Below, piece by piece: positions 27,529 through 36,056 of a stretch of 64,000 nt of DNA. Source of the DNA: CAVSXS01 sp963767715 (lineage in GTDB: Bacteria > Chloroflexota > Ktedonobacteria > Ktedonobacterales > Ktedonobacteraceae); the NCBI GenBank assembly GCA_963767715.1, contig CAVYFA010000001.1, positions 124,001 through 188,000 of the forward strand, written 5' to 3'. Made by a program: the position numbers and the translations under genes. Position 1 is the stretch's first letter. Each line of letters opens with the position of its first letter. The notes under the pieces were generated by a model. That model searched no databases and was not told where the DNA came from. It saw only the letters and a program-made list of their open reading frames with translations.

Positions 27529-29016
27529 TTAATGCGTCCCCTCCTGGCCTGGCGTCCAGCGCAAATTCGGTTTGCGCGCGGCCAGCGCCTGGTCGAGCCT
27601 GCCGACGGGGGTCGTGAGCGGCGCGCTCTTCACAATCTCGGGGTTGGTGCGCGACTCCTCGGCGATCTGGTGCATCACGCTCACGAAGTAGTCGAGCGTC
27701 TCGCGCGTCTCCGTCTCGGTCGGTTCGATCATCAAGGCCTCGTGGACAATCAGGGGGAAGTAGATCGTCGGCGCGTACATGCCGAAGTCGAGAATACGCT
27801 TGGCCACGTCGAGCGCCGTCACGCCCGATTCCTCCTTCTGCCGCTCCGCCGTTGCCACAAATTCGTGCTGGCACATCTGCGGGAAGGCAATCTCGTAATC
27901 GCCCTCCAGTTCGTGCTTGACGTAGTTAGCGTTGAGGATCGCGCTCTGCGCCACGTGCAGCAGGCCATCGGGACCGTAAGTGCGAATGTAGGTATAGGCG
28001 CGCACCAGCACGCCAAAATTACCCTTGTTGGCGCGCACCTTGCCGATGGAGAGCGGACCCGGGTCCTGCCAGTAGTAGCCGCTATCGTCCTTCGCCGGCA
28101 GCGGACCCGGCAAGAACGGCACCAGGTGAGACTTGACTCCTATGGGTCCCGCGCCCGGGCCCCCGCCGCCGTGAGGGGTGCTGCACGTCTTGTGCAGGTT
28201 GAAATGCACTACGTCGAAGCCCATATCGCCCGGCCGCGTGATGCCCAGCACCGCGTTGGCGTTCGCGCCGTCGTAGTAGAGCTGCCCGCCGGCCTCGTGC
28301 ACCATCCCGGCGATCTGCGCGACACTGCTATCGAAGAGGCCCAGCGTGTTCGGGTTAGTCATCATGATGGCGGCCACGTTGGCGGCGTTGGAATCGAGCA
28401 GCGCCTTGAGATGCTCCACCAGGATGCCGCCTGTCGCGGGATCGGTCTTGACCTCGACGGATCTGTAATCGGCCAGCGTCGCGCTGGCCGGATTGGTGCC
28501 GTGCGCGTTGTCGGGTATCAGCACGATGTTGCGGTGGCCCTGCCCGTTGTTTTCGTGGAAGGCCTTGATGAGCATCAGGCCCGTCAGTTCGCCGTGCGCG
28601 CCGGCAGAGGGCTGCAAGGTGACGCGCGCCATACCCCCGATTTCCGCCAGGTACTGCTCGAGCTCGTAGAAGAGCTGGATCGCTCCCTGCGCCGTGTTTT
28701 CGGGCTGCAAGGGGTGGATGCGCGCGAAGCCGGGCAGCACCGCCATATCCTCGTTGAGCTTGGGGTTGTACTTCATGGTGCAGGAGCCGAGCGGGTAGAA
28801 GCCCGTATCCACGCCGAAGTTGCGCTGCGACAGGTGCGTATAGTGACGCACGATCTCGATCTCGCTCACCTCCGGCAGGGGCGCGTCCTCCTGGCGTAGC
28901 ATGCCGGCGGGGATCATACTTTCCAGCGCTTCGGCCGGCACATCCCTGGCGGTCATGGTCGCGGCGCGGCGTCCTGGCGCGCCAATTTCAAAAATCAGCT
29001 TTTCGGAGCTGCTCAT
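27529..29016 (-). CDS. gcvPB: Glycine dehydrogenase (decarboxylating) subunit 2 (P-protein beta)
   Basis: This is the PLP-binding half of the glycine cleavage P-protein, which decarboxylates glycine and loads the aminomethyl group onto lipoyl-GcvH. Its 495 residues match two-subunit systems. The PLP lysine lies in FNLHKTCSTPHGGGGPGAGP, with upstream blocks VDTGFYPLGSCTMKYNPK and QPSAGAHGELTGLMLI. The start overlaps the end of gcvPA by 4 bases, giving translational coupling and 1:1 output. It is the last gene of the gcvT-H-PA-PB operon. Confidence 0.97.
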   Translation of the reverse strand: MSSSEKLIFEIGAPGRRAATMTARDVPAEALESMIPAGMLRQEDAPLPEVSEIEIVRHYTHLSQRNFGVDTGFYPLGSCTMKYNPKLNEDMAVLPGFARIHPLQPENTAQGAIQLFYELEQYLAEIGGMARVTLQPSAGAHGELTGLMLIKAFHENNGQGHRNIVLIPDNAHGTNPASATLADYRSVEVKTDPATGGILVEHLKALLDSNAANVAAIMMTNPNTLGLFDSSVAQIAGMVHEAGGQLYYDGANANAVLGITRPGDMGFDVVHFNLHKTCSTPHGGGGPGAGPIGVKSHLVPFLPGPLPAKDDSGYYWQDPGPLSIGKVRANKGNFGVLVRAYTYIRTYGPDGLLHVAQSAILNANYVKHELEGDYEIAFPQMCQHEFVATAERQKEESGVTALDVAKRILDFGMYAPTIYFPLIVHEALMIEPTETETRETLDYFVSVMHQIAEESRTNPEIVKSAPLTTPVGRLDQALAARKPNLRWTPGQEGTH

Positions 29017-30365
29017 GCCCGCACCTCCTTCAAAACCGCAACCAGCGTATCGATGTCTTCCTTCGTGCGCGTCTCCGTCACGCAGAAGAGCATGTCGTTA
29101 TCCATGCCGGCGTAAGCGCGGTCGAGCGCGTAACCGCCGATGATGCCCGCCTGCTCGAAGTGCTGCTCGAGCGCCTGGGTCGAGACCGGGGCCGTGATGA
29201 CGAACTCGTCGTAGAACGGGCCGCTGAATTTCGCGGAAAAGCCCGGGATGGCGCTAATCTGGCGCTGCGCATAGTGCGCCTTCTGGAGGCAGAGCTCGCC
29301 AAGCTCGCGGAAGCCCTGCTTGCCCAGCGCCGCCATGTAGATCGTCGCGCCGACGGCCAGCAGCGACTGGTTGGTGCAGATGTTGGAGGTGGCGCGCTCG
29401 CGGCGAATGTGCTGCTCGCGCGTCTGCAAGGTCAGGACGTAGCCGGTATGATGCTCGCCGCCTTCCTCGACGGTCTGCCCGACCAGGCGGCCCGGCAGCA
29501 GGCGCATGTATTTCTGGCGAGCGGCCATGAAGCCCAGCGCGGGTCCGCCGTAGCTCATGGTATTGCCGAAGCTCATCAGCTCGCCGACGGCGATGTCGGC
29601 GCCGTAGTCTGCCGGCGCGGCCAGAATGCCCAGCGAGGCCGGCTCGGTGATGGTGGCGATGAAGACGGCCTTGCCTTTGTGCGCGATGGGTTCGATAGCG
29701 CGCGCATCTTCGATGCAGCCGAAGAAATTGGGCTGCTGAATGACGACGGCGGCGGTGGTCTCGCTCACGGCGGCGTCAAGGTCTTCTAGCGAGGTCACGC
29801 CGTTGCGCGACGGCACCTCGATGACGCTGAAGCCGCGCGCGTGGGCATAGGTGCGCAGCACGGTGCGGTACTGCGGATCAACCGTCTCCGAAATGACGAC
29901 CTCGCCGCGCCCGCCCGGTCCCACCGCCAGCAGCACCGCCTCGATCAGCGCCGTCGCGCCGTCGTAGAGCGAGGCGTTAGCGATATCCAACCCTGTTATC
30001 TGGCAGACCATCGTCTGAAACTCGTAGATGGTCTGCAACATACCCTGGCTCACTTCTGGCTGGTAGGGCGTGTACGAGGTGACAAACTCGGAACGACGCT
30101 GCAGGTGCGGCACCACGCTCGGTATGGCATGATCGTAGGTACCCGCGCCCAGGAAGGCAAGCGTAGTATCCAGGTTTTTGTTCTTCGCCGCCATACCGGC
30201 CAGGAGCCGCTTGAGGTCCGGTTCGTTCACGGCAGGCGGCAGAGCAAGCGGTCGCCGCAGCCGCACCTGCTCGGGCACCGGCTCCAGCAGATCCTCCAGC
30301 GAGGAAAGACCCAGCGTCGCCAGCATCTCATGCTGGTCTTCCCGCGTGTTGGGTATGTAACTCAT
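29013..30365 (-). CDS. gcvPA: Glycine dehydrogenase (decarboxylating) subunit 1 (P-protein alpha)
   Basis: This is the partner subunit of GcvPB; together they form the P-protein heterotetramer. The 450-residue protein shows MSYIPNTREDQHEML at the start, FLGAGTYDHAIPSVV, YTPYQPEVSQGMLQTIYEFQ and SNICTNQSLLAVGATIYMA, all typical of the family. ATG 30365 with AAGGAAGTG upstream is preferred over the ATG three codons earlier. An unusual 76-bp hairpin lies between it and gcvH, whereas the other junctions in the operon are tight. Confidence 0.97.
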   Translation of the reverse strand: MSYIPNTREDQHEMLATLGLSSLEDLLEPVPEQVRLRRPLALPPAVNEPDLKRLLAGMAAKNKNLDTTLAFLGAGTYDHAIPSVVPHLQRRSEFVTSYTPYQPEVSQGMLQTIYEFQTMVCQITGLDIANASLYDGATALIEAVLLAVGPGGRGEVVISETVDPQYRTVLRTYAHARGFSVIEVPSRNGVTSLEDLDAAVSETTAAVVIQQPNFFGCIEDARAIEPIAHKGKAVFIATITEPASLGILAAPADYGADIAVGELMSFGNTMSYGGPALGFMAARQKYMRLLPGRLVGQTVEEGGEHHTGYVLTLQTREQHIRRERATSNICTNQSLLAVGATIYMAALGKQGFRELGELCLQKAHYAQRQISAIPGFSAKFSGPFYDEFVITAPVSTQALEQHFEQAGIIGGYALDRAYAGMDNDMLFCVTETRTKEDIDTLVAVLKEVRA

Positions 30366-30390
30366 AATAATCACTTCCTTGTGGATATAC

Positions 30391-30466
30391 CGTACGGGCG
30401 GGGGTGGTGTGGACGAGGGGTGGGGACGCTTGCGTCGCCCTCATCCACACCACCCCCGCCCGTACG
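30391..30466. repeat. Long hairpin element inside the gcv operon
   Basis: The arms 30391-30416 and 30441-30466 (CGTACGGGCGGGGGTGG...) pair over 26 bases with one mismatch. An inner GACG/CGTC stem lies in the 24-base centre. It fills the gcvH-gcvPA gap and ends 8 bases from the gcvH stop. This is an REP-like insertion or a processing/attenuation hairpin. Confidence 0.8.
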
Positions 30467-30474
30467 GGGATTGC

Positions 30475-30870
30475 TTATCTAGCTTCCAGATATTTCTTGT
30501 ATTCGTCGGCGCTCATGAGGTTATCTACCTCGCCAGGATTGGCCATCTTCACGACCAGCATCCAGCCATCTTCGTAGGGCTGGTCATTGATGAGTTCTGG
30601 CGTATCTTTCAGCGCCTCGTTGGTCTTCACGACCTCGCCGCTGACCGGCGAAATAAGCTCGGAGGTGGCCTTGACCGACTCGATATCGCCGAACCTGGCC
30701 TCGTGCGCGACGCTCTGCCCGGCGTCCCAGGGCAATTCGACATAGACGATGTCGCCAAGCTGATCCTGGGCATAGTCGGTAATGCCGATGGTGGCCTGGT
30801 CCCCATCGACGCGCACCCACTCGTCGGTCTTGCTGTATTTGAGGTTCGCCGGATGATTGAGACTTGCCAT
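30475..30870 (-). CDS. gcvH: Glycine cleavage system H protein
   Basis: This is the lipoyl carrier that shuttles the aminomethyl group between P, T and L proteins. Its 131 residues match family length. The lipoylated lysine is in DIESVKATSELISPVSGEV. The N-terminal KYSKTDEWVRVDGD and the C-terminal DGWMLVVKMANPGEVDNLMS are typical. It starts 18 bases after gcvT. Confidence 0.97.
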   Translation of the reverse strand: MASLNHPANLKYSKTDEWVRVDGDQATIGITDYAQDQLGDIVYVELPWDAGQSVAHEARFGDIESVKATSELISPVSGEVVKTNEALKDTPELINDQPYEDGWMLVVKMANPGEVDNLMSADEYKKYLEAR

Positions 30871-30888
30871 AAATACTGGACTCCCTTC

Positions 30889-32010
30889 TTATTTTTGACG
30901 TTTATAAAATGGCAGCGCGACAATCTGCGCCGCCGTGTGTTTTCCGCGTATATCTACCTGCACGGCTTTGCCTGGCAGCGCCTCGGCAGTCTCGACATAA
31001 CCCATGCCGATATTTTTGCCCATGGTCGGGCTGGGCGATCCGCTCGTCAACATGCCTATCTGCCGCCCGTTGTCGTAAATAGCGTAGCCGCCGCGGCAAA
31101 CGCCGCGCTCGACCATCTCGATGCCGACCAGCTTGCGTTTCAGCCCCTGGGCCTTGATGGCCGCCAGCGCATCATGCCCGATAAAGTCACCCTTGTTCAG
31201 CTTGACCGTCCAGCCCAGGCCGGCCTCCAGCGGGTTCGTCGTGTCATCCAGTTCATGCCCATAAAGACAGTAGCCGGCCTCCAGCCGCAGCGTATCGCGC
31301 GCGCCCAGCCCGGCAGGCAGCAGCCCACGTTCCTTCCCGGCCGCCAGCAGGTCTCGCCACAGCTTCGCGACATCGGATGATGAGCAATACAATTCAAAGC
31401 CATCCTCGCCGGTATAGCCCGTGCGCGAAATAATGCAGTCGATGCCATCCACCTTGCCCTGCGCGCAGTGGTAATACGCGATGCCGGCCAGGTCCACTCC
31501 CGTCAGCGGCTGCAAAATGGCCTGCGCCTGCGGCCCCTGCAGGGCGATCAGCCCGGTCTCGTAAGAGATATTGGTGAGAGTGACATCGTATCCGCTGCTC
31601 TGCTGCTGCGCCCAGGCAAAATCCTTGTCGATGTTGGCGGCGTTGACGACCATCATATAGCGATTATCGCCGAGGTGATAAATAATCAGGTCATCCACCG
31701 TGCCGCCACCGGGCATAACGAGCTGCGTGTACAGCGCCTGGTTGATGGCAAGGCGGCTCACATCGTTCGGAACAAGGTGCTGTAAAAAATCCAGCGCGCC
31801 CGGTCCCTCGACCCTGAACTCACCCATGTGGCTCACATCGAAGAGTCCTGCTTTTGTGCGCACGGCGCGGTGTTCTTCCAGGATGCCGCTATACTGCACA
31901 GGCATCTCCCAGCCACCAAACTCCACCAGGCGCGCACCCAGAGCGCGGTGTTCCTCGAAGAGGGGGGTACGTTTCAGCGAGGTCGCTGCTGTCGTGTCTT
32001 GTGATGTCAT
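30889..32010 (-). CDS. gcvT: Aminomethyltransferase (glycine cleavage T protein)
   Basis: This THF-dependent enzyme releases ammonia from the aminomethyl-lipoyl group and forms 5,10-methylene-THF. The 373-residue protein shows LVEFGGWEMPVQYSGILEEH, KAGLFDVSHMGEFRVEG, ISRTGYTGEDGFELYC and LRLEAGYCLYGHELDDTTNP, all T-protein blocks. ATG 32010 with GGAG 8 bases upstream is chosen over ATG 32034. It is the first gene of the operon. A TATAAT box 45-50 bases upstream and an operator-like palindrome lie in front. Confidence 0.97.
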   Translation of the reverse strand: MTSQDTTAATSLKRTPLFEEHRALGARLVEFGGWEMPVQYSGILEEHRAVRTKAGLFDVSHMGEFRVEGPGALDFLQHLVPNDVSRLAINQALYTQLVMPGGGTVDDLIIYHLGDNRYMMVVNAANIDKDFAWAQQQSSGYDVTLTNISYETGLIALQGPQAQAILQPLTGVDLAGIAYYHCAQGKVDGIDCIISRTGYTGEDGFELYCSSSDVAKLWRDLLAAGKERGLLPAGLGARDTLRLEAGYCLYGHELDDTTNPLEAGLGWTVKLNKGDFIGHDALAAIKAQGLKRKLVGIEMVERGVCRGGYAIYDNGRQIGMLTSGSPSPTMGKNIGMGYVETAEALPGKAVQVDIRGKHTAAQIVALPFYKRQK

Positions 32011-32054
32011 AACGTTTGCTCCATTGCAGTCCATGAGGAACGTTTGTATGCTTC

Positions 32055-32097
32055 ATTATACAACAGCAATTATGAGGTTTGCCGCGATAAACCTCAT
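32055..32097 (-). promoter_or_regulatory. gcv operon promoter with operator-like palindrome
   Basis: On the minus strand a perfect TATAAT lies at 32060-32055, giving a leader of about 37 bases; this leaves no room for a glycine riboswitch. The 9-bp inverted repeat ATGAGGTTT (32072-32080) / AAACCTCAT (32089-32097) occupies the poorly conserved -35 region. That is where an activator or repressor of glycine cleavage genes could bind. Confidence 0.6.
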
Positions 32098-32530
32098 TCG
32101 ACATCCTTAACATCGACGAGAGAGAGACCAGGAGGACTTGTAAAAAATAGATGCGTTCCAGAAAGAATTTTTTGGGCCATTTAAATCCGCCTGAGAAGCG
32201 GCTTCAGGCAGGTATCGATGATCATTTACCGCTCAAAATGAGCGGTAATTTTTTGGCAGGAGCCCCCGGTCAGAAGTGCAAGCACAGGCCAGCAAGGGAA
32301 AGCAGGGCTGCCTCCCGGGTCACGGCAGCACGAGAGAGTGGCGAGAGACGTAATGCAGCAGAAGCGTTGTTAATCGTAGTATAGCAGAGCTTATCGCGGG
32401 TCGCAGAAACTGTCTCGCTGCGCCTGGACCCGCGCATGGCTCGAGAAGCCGATTGACATGCAATACAGGTGAGAGGTTGCCCGCATTAGGGAGCCAAAAA
32501 ATCCCCCCAAAAAGCGTCCCGCGATTCAGC
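32098..32530. other. Region between gcvT promoter and CRISPR leader
   Basis: No supported coding gene was seen. An open frame from 32151 has its AGGAGG too far upstream (15 bases) and no family resemblance. A strong plus-strand intrinsic terminator lies at 32226-32254. The stretch 32270-32400 is GC-rich with short inverted words and may belong to the CRISPR leader. Confidence 0.5.
32226..32254 (+). terminator. Intrinsic terminator without an obvious upstream gene
   Basis: A 9-bp stem (32226-32234 with 32240-32248, ACCGCTC/GAGCGGT core) has a 5-base loop and is followed directly by six T on the plus strand. It would end a plus-strand transcript starting in the ~120 bp next to the gcv promoter, so a small RNA is possible. 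Confidence 0.65.
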
Positions 32531-32559
32531 TTGCTTCCACAAGCTTCTCATGCTATACT
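32531..32559 (+). promoter_or_regulatory. CRISPR array leader promoter
   Basis: TTGCTT (32531-32536), a 17-base spacer and TATACT (32554-32559) form a good vegetative promoter. Transcription would start within about 6 bases of the first repeat (32572). This agrees with array polarity: the degenerate repeat is at the far right end. Confidence 0.7.
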
Positions 32560-32571
32560 ACAAGCACAGCA

Positions 32572-34151
32572 GGCTAAAGAGGCGGCTTCCCGCTCGCGGG
32601 TTTGAAACACTAGCAATGCAGTTCATATGGGCATTCATCTGCCTCGGCTAAAGAGGCGGCTTCCCGCTCGCGGGTTTGAAACCTACTCACCGAGTCATGC
32701 TACGCCGTTGCATCTAGGCTAAAGAGGCGGCTTCCCGCTCGCGGGTTTGAAACCGATCAGCCTGATCGTACTCGGCATACTACTCTTGCGGCTAAAGAGG
32801 CGGCTTCCCGCTCGCGGGTTTGAAACGTACTATCATGACAATGGTAGCGCAAATGCTTCACGGCTAAAGAGGCGGCTTCCCGCTCGCGGGTTTGAAACTA
32901 GCATGAACTGTCAAAGCTGGCATAGTTACCTATCTGCGGCTAAAGAGGCGGCTTCCCGCTCGCGGGTTTGAAACACGCACAGTAGCACGATGTCACACCT
33001 GTCCAGATGCACAGGCTAAAGAGGCGGCTTCCCGCTCGCGGGTTTGAAACGATAACGATCAGTACGTATTGTCCAAATCACTGAAGCAGGCTAAAGAGGC
33101 GGCTTCCCGCTCGCGGGTTTGAAACTACTGTAATTTTCACAGCAGAACTATCGTCCTAGATCGGCTAAAGAGGCGGCTTCCCGCTCGCGGGTTTGAAACA
33201 CTGCGAAAGCATGCGCTCTGCGACTCTCATCTGATAGGCTAAAGAGGCGGCTTCCCGCTCGCGGGTTTGAAACCATGTCGAATCGTTGCCATGACTGTCA
33301 ACGCATAGGCTAAAGAGGCGGCTTCCCGCTCGCGGGTTTGAAACGCATGTCCGTAGTCGCACAGCAGTATTGCCTTCAGCAGGCTAAAGAGGCGGCTTCC
33401 CGCTCGCGGGTTTGAAACCATTGCAGTAGTCAGTGAATGCCATTACGTGCTCAGGCTAAAGAGGCGGCTTCCCGCTCGCGGGTTTGAAACGCTACCGCAT
33501 GCGCCATGTAACATTGCACAGCACTACGGCTAAAGAGGCGGCTTCCCGCTCGCGGGTTTGAAACGCTGTCGATCCGACAAGCTGTACAATAACTGCCTGA
33601 TGGCTAAAGAGGCGGCTTCCCGCTCGCGGGTTTGAAACTCGCGAAGATCGTCCCGTTCATGAGGATTCATGCAGGCTAAAGAGGCGGCTTCCCGCTCGCG
33701 GGTTTGAAACACTGATAGACTACAGTGCTACTTAACGGTACAGAGGCTAAAGAGGCGGCTTCCCGCTCGCGGGTTTGAAACTGTCTGGCGTCCATGTTCA
33801 GTACCAGGATGCTACTGTACGGCTAAAGAGGCGGCTTCCCGCTCGCGGGTTTGAAACCCTGCCTGTCTAGCAAATCCGCCAACTCTTCATGGCTAAAGAG
33901 GCGGCTTCCCGCTCGCGGGTTTGAAACTAGATCTGTATTTCGATGTCTTCTCACTTTGCGATGGCTAAAGAGGCGGCTTCCCGCTCGCGGGTTTGAAACG
34001 CTGAGAGAATCCCTCGAGGGTCTTACAAGTGCTCCGGGCTAAAGAGGCGGCTTCCCGCTCGCGGGTTTGAAACTCGCGATGACTCGTGCTACATCATCGC
34101 TATGGCATGTCCAAGGCTAAAGAGGCGGCTTCCCGCTCGCGGGTTTGAGAT
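32572..34151 (+). CRISPR. CRISPR array: 22 repeats of 37 bp, 21 spacers
   Basis: The 37-base repeat starts GGCTAAAGAGGCGGC and ends GCGGGTTTGAAAC, with a CCCG-CTCG-CGGG hairpin. Twenty-one copies are identical. The last copy (34115-34151) ends TTTGAGAT with two substitutions, which marks the leader-distal end and plus-strand transcription. Repeat starts run 32572, 32646, 32717, 32790, 32862 and so on to 34115. Spacers are 33-41 bases (mostly 34-39) and all different. The GAAAC end is common in type I and type III systems, so the type is not assigned. No cas gene lies within 32 kb to the left or 29 kb to the right. The identical repeats suggest the array is, or recently was, maintained. Confidence 0.98.
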
Positions 34152-34560
34152 ACCGAGCTTGTCAAGAGTGTCAATCTTGAGTAGTTGAGGTTAAATGGTG
34201 CATATGGGGAGGTCGGGGAGGAGATTTGGGGCCGATAATGCGGACTGACGAAATAAGGCGGACGCCAGTTCATCCATCGGACTGGCCGATAAATCGGCGA
34301 TGGCCGCGGTGAACCGGGCCCTACTTTTGCTTCGATATATGGGGATCGACCGCTGGCCGGATCAATTTGTTACCAGGCATCATCGGTGGTGGCCACGATC
34401 AATCGGGCCCGACGGGGTCCACAGATTTAACGAATGCTTCACTTATCGCTTCGTAACGCTTCCTGTAACGCTTTCAGGACGCTCATATGGTAAGATGCTA
34501 AACAGGAAAGCAAAGCTCGCATAACAGGCAGTTCTCGTGCGGCAGCGACCAGGAGCATCT
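34152..34560. other. Intergenic region with fragments of a palindromic element
   Basis: There is no gene here. The words GCCGATAATGC (34231 on) and GGTGGCCACGATCAATCGGG (about 34388) recur inside the MITE-like element at 40438-40664, so this is probably a decayed relative that landed beside the CRISPR array. The ribosome binding site GGAG for the next gene is at the right end. A short open frame at 34300-34524 consists of repeat sequence and is not annotated. Confidence 0.6.
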
Positions 34561-35925
34561 ATGAGCTTACAGCAGAGCCCGGCCATCACTATTGAACGTC
34601 CCGGCGCGCAGAGCGAGTCGGAGACGCGCCTGCAGGGGCCCTGGCTGGCGCTGGCCTGGGTGGGATGGAGCATTCTGACGCTGCTGAGCCTGGTAGACTT
34701 CGGTACCAGTATCCAGGAATATCTTGTTGACGTTCGCACGCTGTGCCACGCCGGTTCGTGCGTGCCCGGACAGCCGACCCCGCAAACGGCGCAGGCGCTG
34801 CATCAGCTTGGCCTCTCGGTCGGCACCTATGCTGCCCTCAATGTCGCGCTGATCAGCATCACCGGGGTAGTCTTCTGCACCGTGGCCGCCGTAATTGTCT
34901 GGCGCAAGCCCAACGATTGGATGGCGCTGCTCATCACCAGCACCTTCATTACGCAGGGGCTCTTCGAGTATAACTACCTGCAAGGGCCGCTTAATAACCC
35001 CGCCTCGCCCTGGTACGTGGCGAGCGTGGCGCTATCCTACATCTCCCCGGTGCAATTCCTCTTCTTCTGCGCCTTCTTTCCCAACGGGCGCTCCGTGCCA
35101 CGCTGGATGGGATGGCTGCTCGCCGGCCTCTGCCTGGTCGATCTGATTCCAACACTTTTTCCCTCCCTACCTTTCAGCGGGCTGATCGAGACGCTCTTCA
35201 TCTTCAGCGGGTTTCCACTCGTGGTGGGGTCGATGATCTACCGCTACCGCCGCGTCTCGACGCCGATGGAGCGCCAGCAAACCAAATGGGTGGTCTTCGG
35301 CATAACGCTGGTCTTGTTCACGTTTATGCTGTGGTTTGTCCCGCAGATCATTTTGTATTCTTCGTTGAGTCAACCGGGATCGCTCTACGACCTCATTGGA
35401 CACCCGCTGTTCACCTTCTCGGGCCTCTTTGCCCCTGTCTGCATCGGCATTGCCGTCCTGCGCTATCGTCTGTGGGACATCGACCTCATCATCAACAAGG
35501 CGCTTGTCTACGGCCTCCTCACCACCCTGCTGGCAGCGATCTACGCCGGCCTGATCATTGGATTGGAGAACCTGGCCGGGCTTTTCAGCAGCCAGGGCGC
35601 GCAGCCACCGGTGATCGTCGTCTCGACCCTGGCCATTGCCGCGCTCTTCCAGCCCCTACGCTACCGCATCCAGCAGGTCATCGACCGGCGCTTCTACCGC
35701 CGCAAGTATAACGCCGCACGCACGCTTGCCGCCTTCAGCGCGACCCTGCGCCACGAAGTAGACCTCACAACATTGAGCGAACACCTGGTAGAAATCGTCC
35801 AGGAAACGATGCAGCCCGCCTCCGTCTCGCTCTGGTTACGACCACCGGCCCATCCCTCATGGAGAGCAAATGATGAAACCAACCCAGCAGGGCAACCGCA
35901 CAGACCCCCGCCTGAGGGCATGTAG
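34561..35925 (+). CDS. Membrane sensor protein resembling histidine-kinase input module, kinase domain absent
   Basis: This 454-residue protein has about 10 hydrophobic segments: LALAWVGWSILTLLSLVDFG, a periplasmic loop with two Cys (LCHAGSCVPG), then ISPVQFLFFCAFFPNG to VSTLAIAALFQPL. It then has a cytoplasmic stretch with RIQQVIDRRFYRRKYNAART and FSATLRHEVDLTTLSEHLVE. This stretch is the linker normally found ahead of a GAF or histidine-kinase domain. The product ends soon after, with no H-box or ATPase. It may act as a stand-alone sensor or be a remnant. ATG 34561 has GGAG 5 bases upstream. No partner kinase is adjacent. Confidence 0.75.
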   Translation: MSLQQSPAITIERPGAQSESETRLQGPWLALAWVGWSILTLLSLVDFGTSIQEYLVDVRTLCHAGSCVPGQPTPQTAQALHQLGLSVGTYAALNVALISITGVVFCTVAAVIVWRKPNDWMALLITSTFITQGLFEYNYLQGPLNNPASPWYVASVALSYISPVQFLFFCAFFPNGRSVPRWMGWLLAGLCLVDLIPTLFPSLPFSGLIETLFIFSGFPLVVGSMIYRYRRVSTPMERQQTKWVVFGITLVLFTFMLWFVPQIILYSSLSQPGSLYDLIGHPLFTFSGLFAPVCIGIAVLRYRLWDIDLIINKALVYGLLTTLLAAIYAGLIIGLENLAGLFSSQGAQPPVIVVSTLAIAALFQPLRYRIQQVIDRRFYRRKYNAARTLAAFSATLRHEVDLTTLSEHLVEIVQETMQPASVSLWLRPPAHPSWRANDETNPAGQPHRPPPEGM

Positions 35926-35951
35926 AGGCAGGGGTCGGGCGGATGTTGTGC

Positions 35952-36025
35952 GGGGCCCCTCGCGGGTGCCTTTCCTCCTCTACTGGCGGCATGTGGCTGG
36001 GGCCCCTCGCGGGTGCCTTTCCTCC
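35952..36025. repeat. Tandem direct repeat, 27 bp x2
   Basis: A 27-base word beginning GGGGCCCCTCGCGGGTGCC occurs at 35952-35978 and 35999-36025, with a period of 47. It lies in the gap between the convergent sensor and CAP-protein genes. The function is unknown; GGGGCCCC itself is self-complementary. Confidence 0.75.
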
Positions 36026-36056
36026 CCCCCATTCACTCCCACCACCCCTGGCAGTG

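Noticed and set aside
27418..28899. 493-residue plus-strand open frame
   Set aside because: It is antisense to gcvPB and begins in a dispersed repeat.
32100..32400. Possible glycine riboswitch before gcvT
   Set aside because: No GGAGAG...GGGGCAA-type tandem aptamer core was found, and the TATAAT lies only about 45 bases before the gene.
32747..34042. Several open frames of 60-74 residues across the array, each with the word LKRRLPARGFET or its reverse-strand counterpart
   Set aside because: They are translations of the CRISPR repeat and unique spacers, with no ribosome binding sites.
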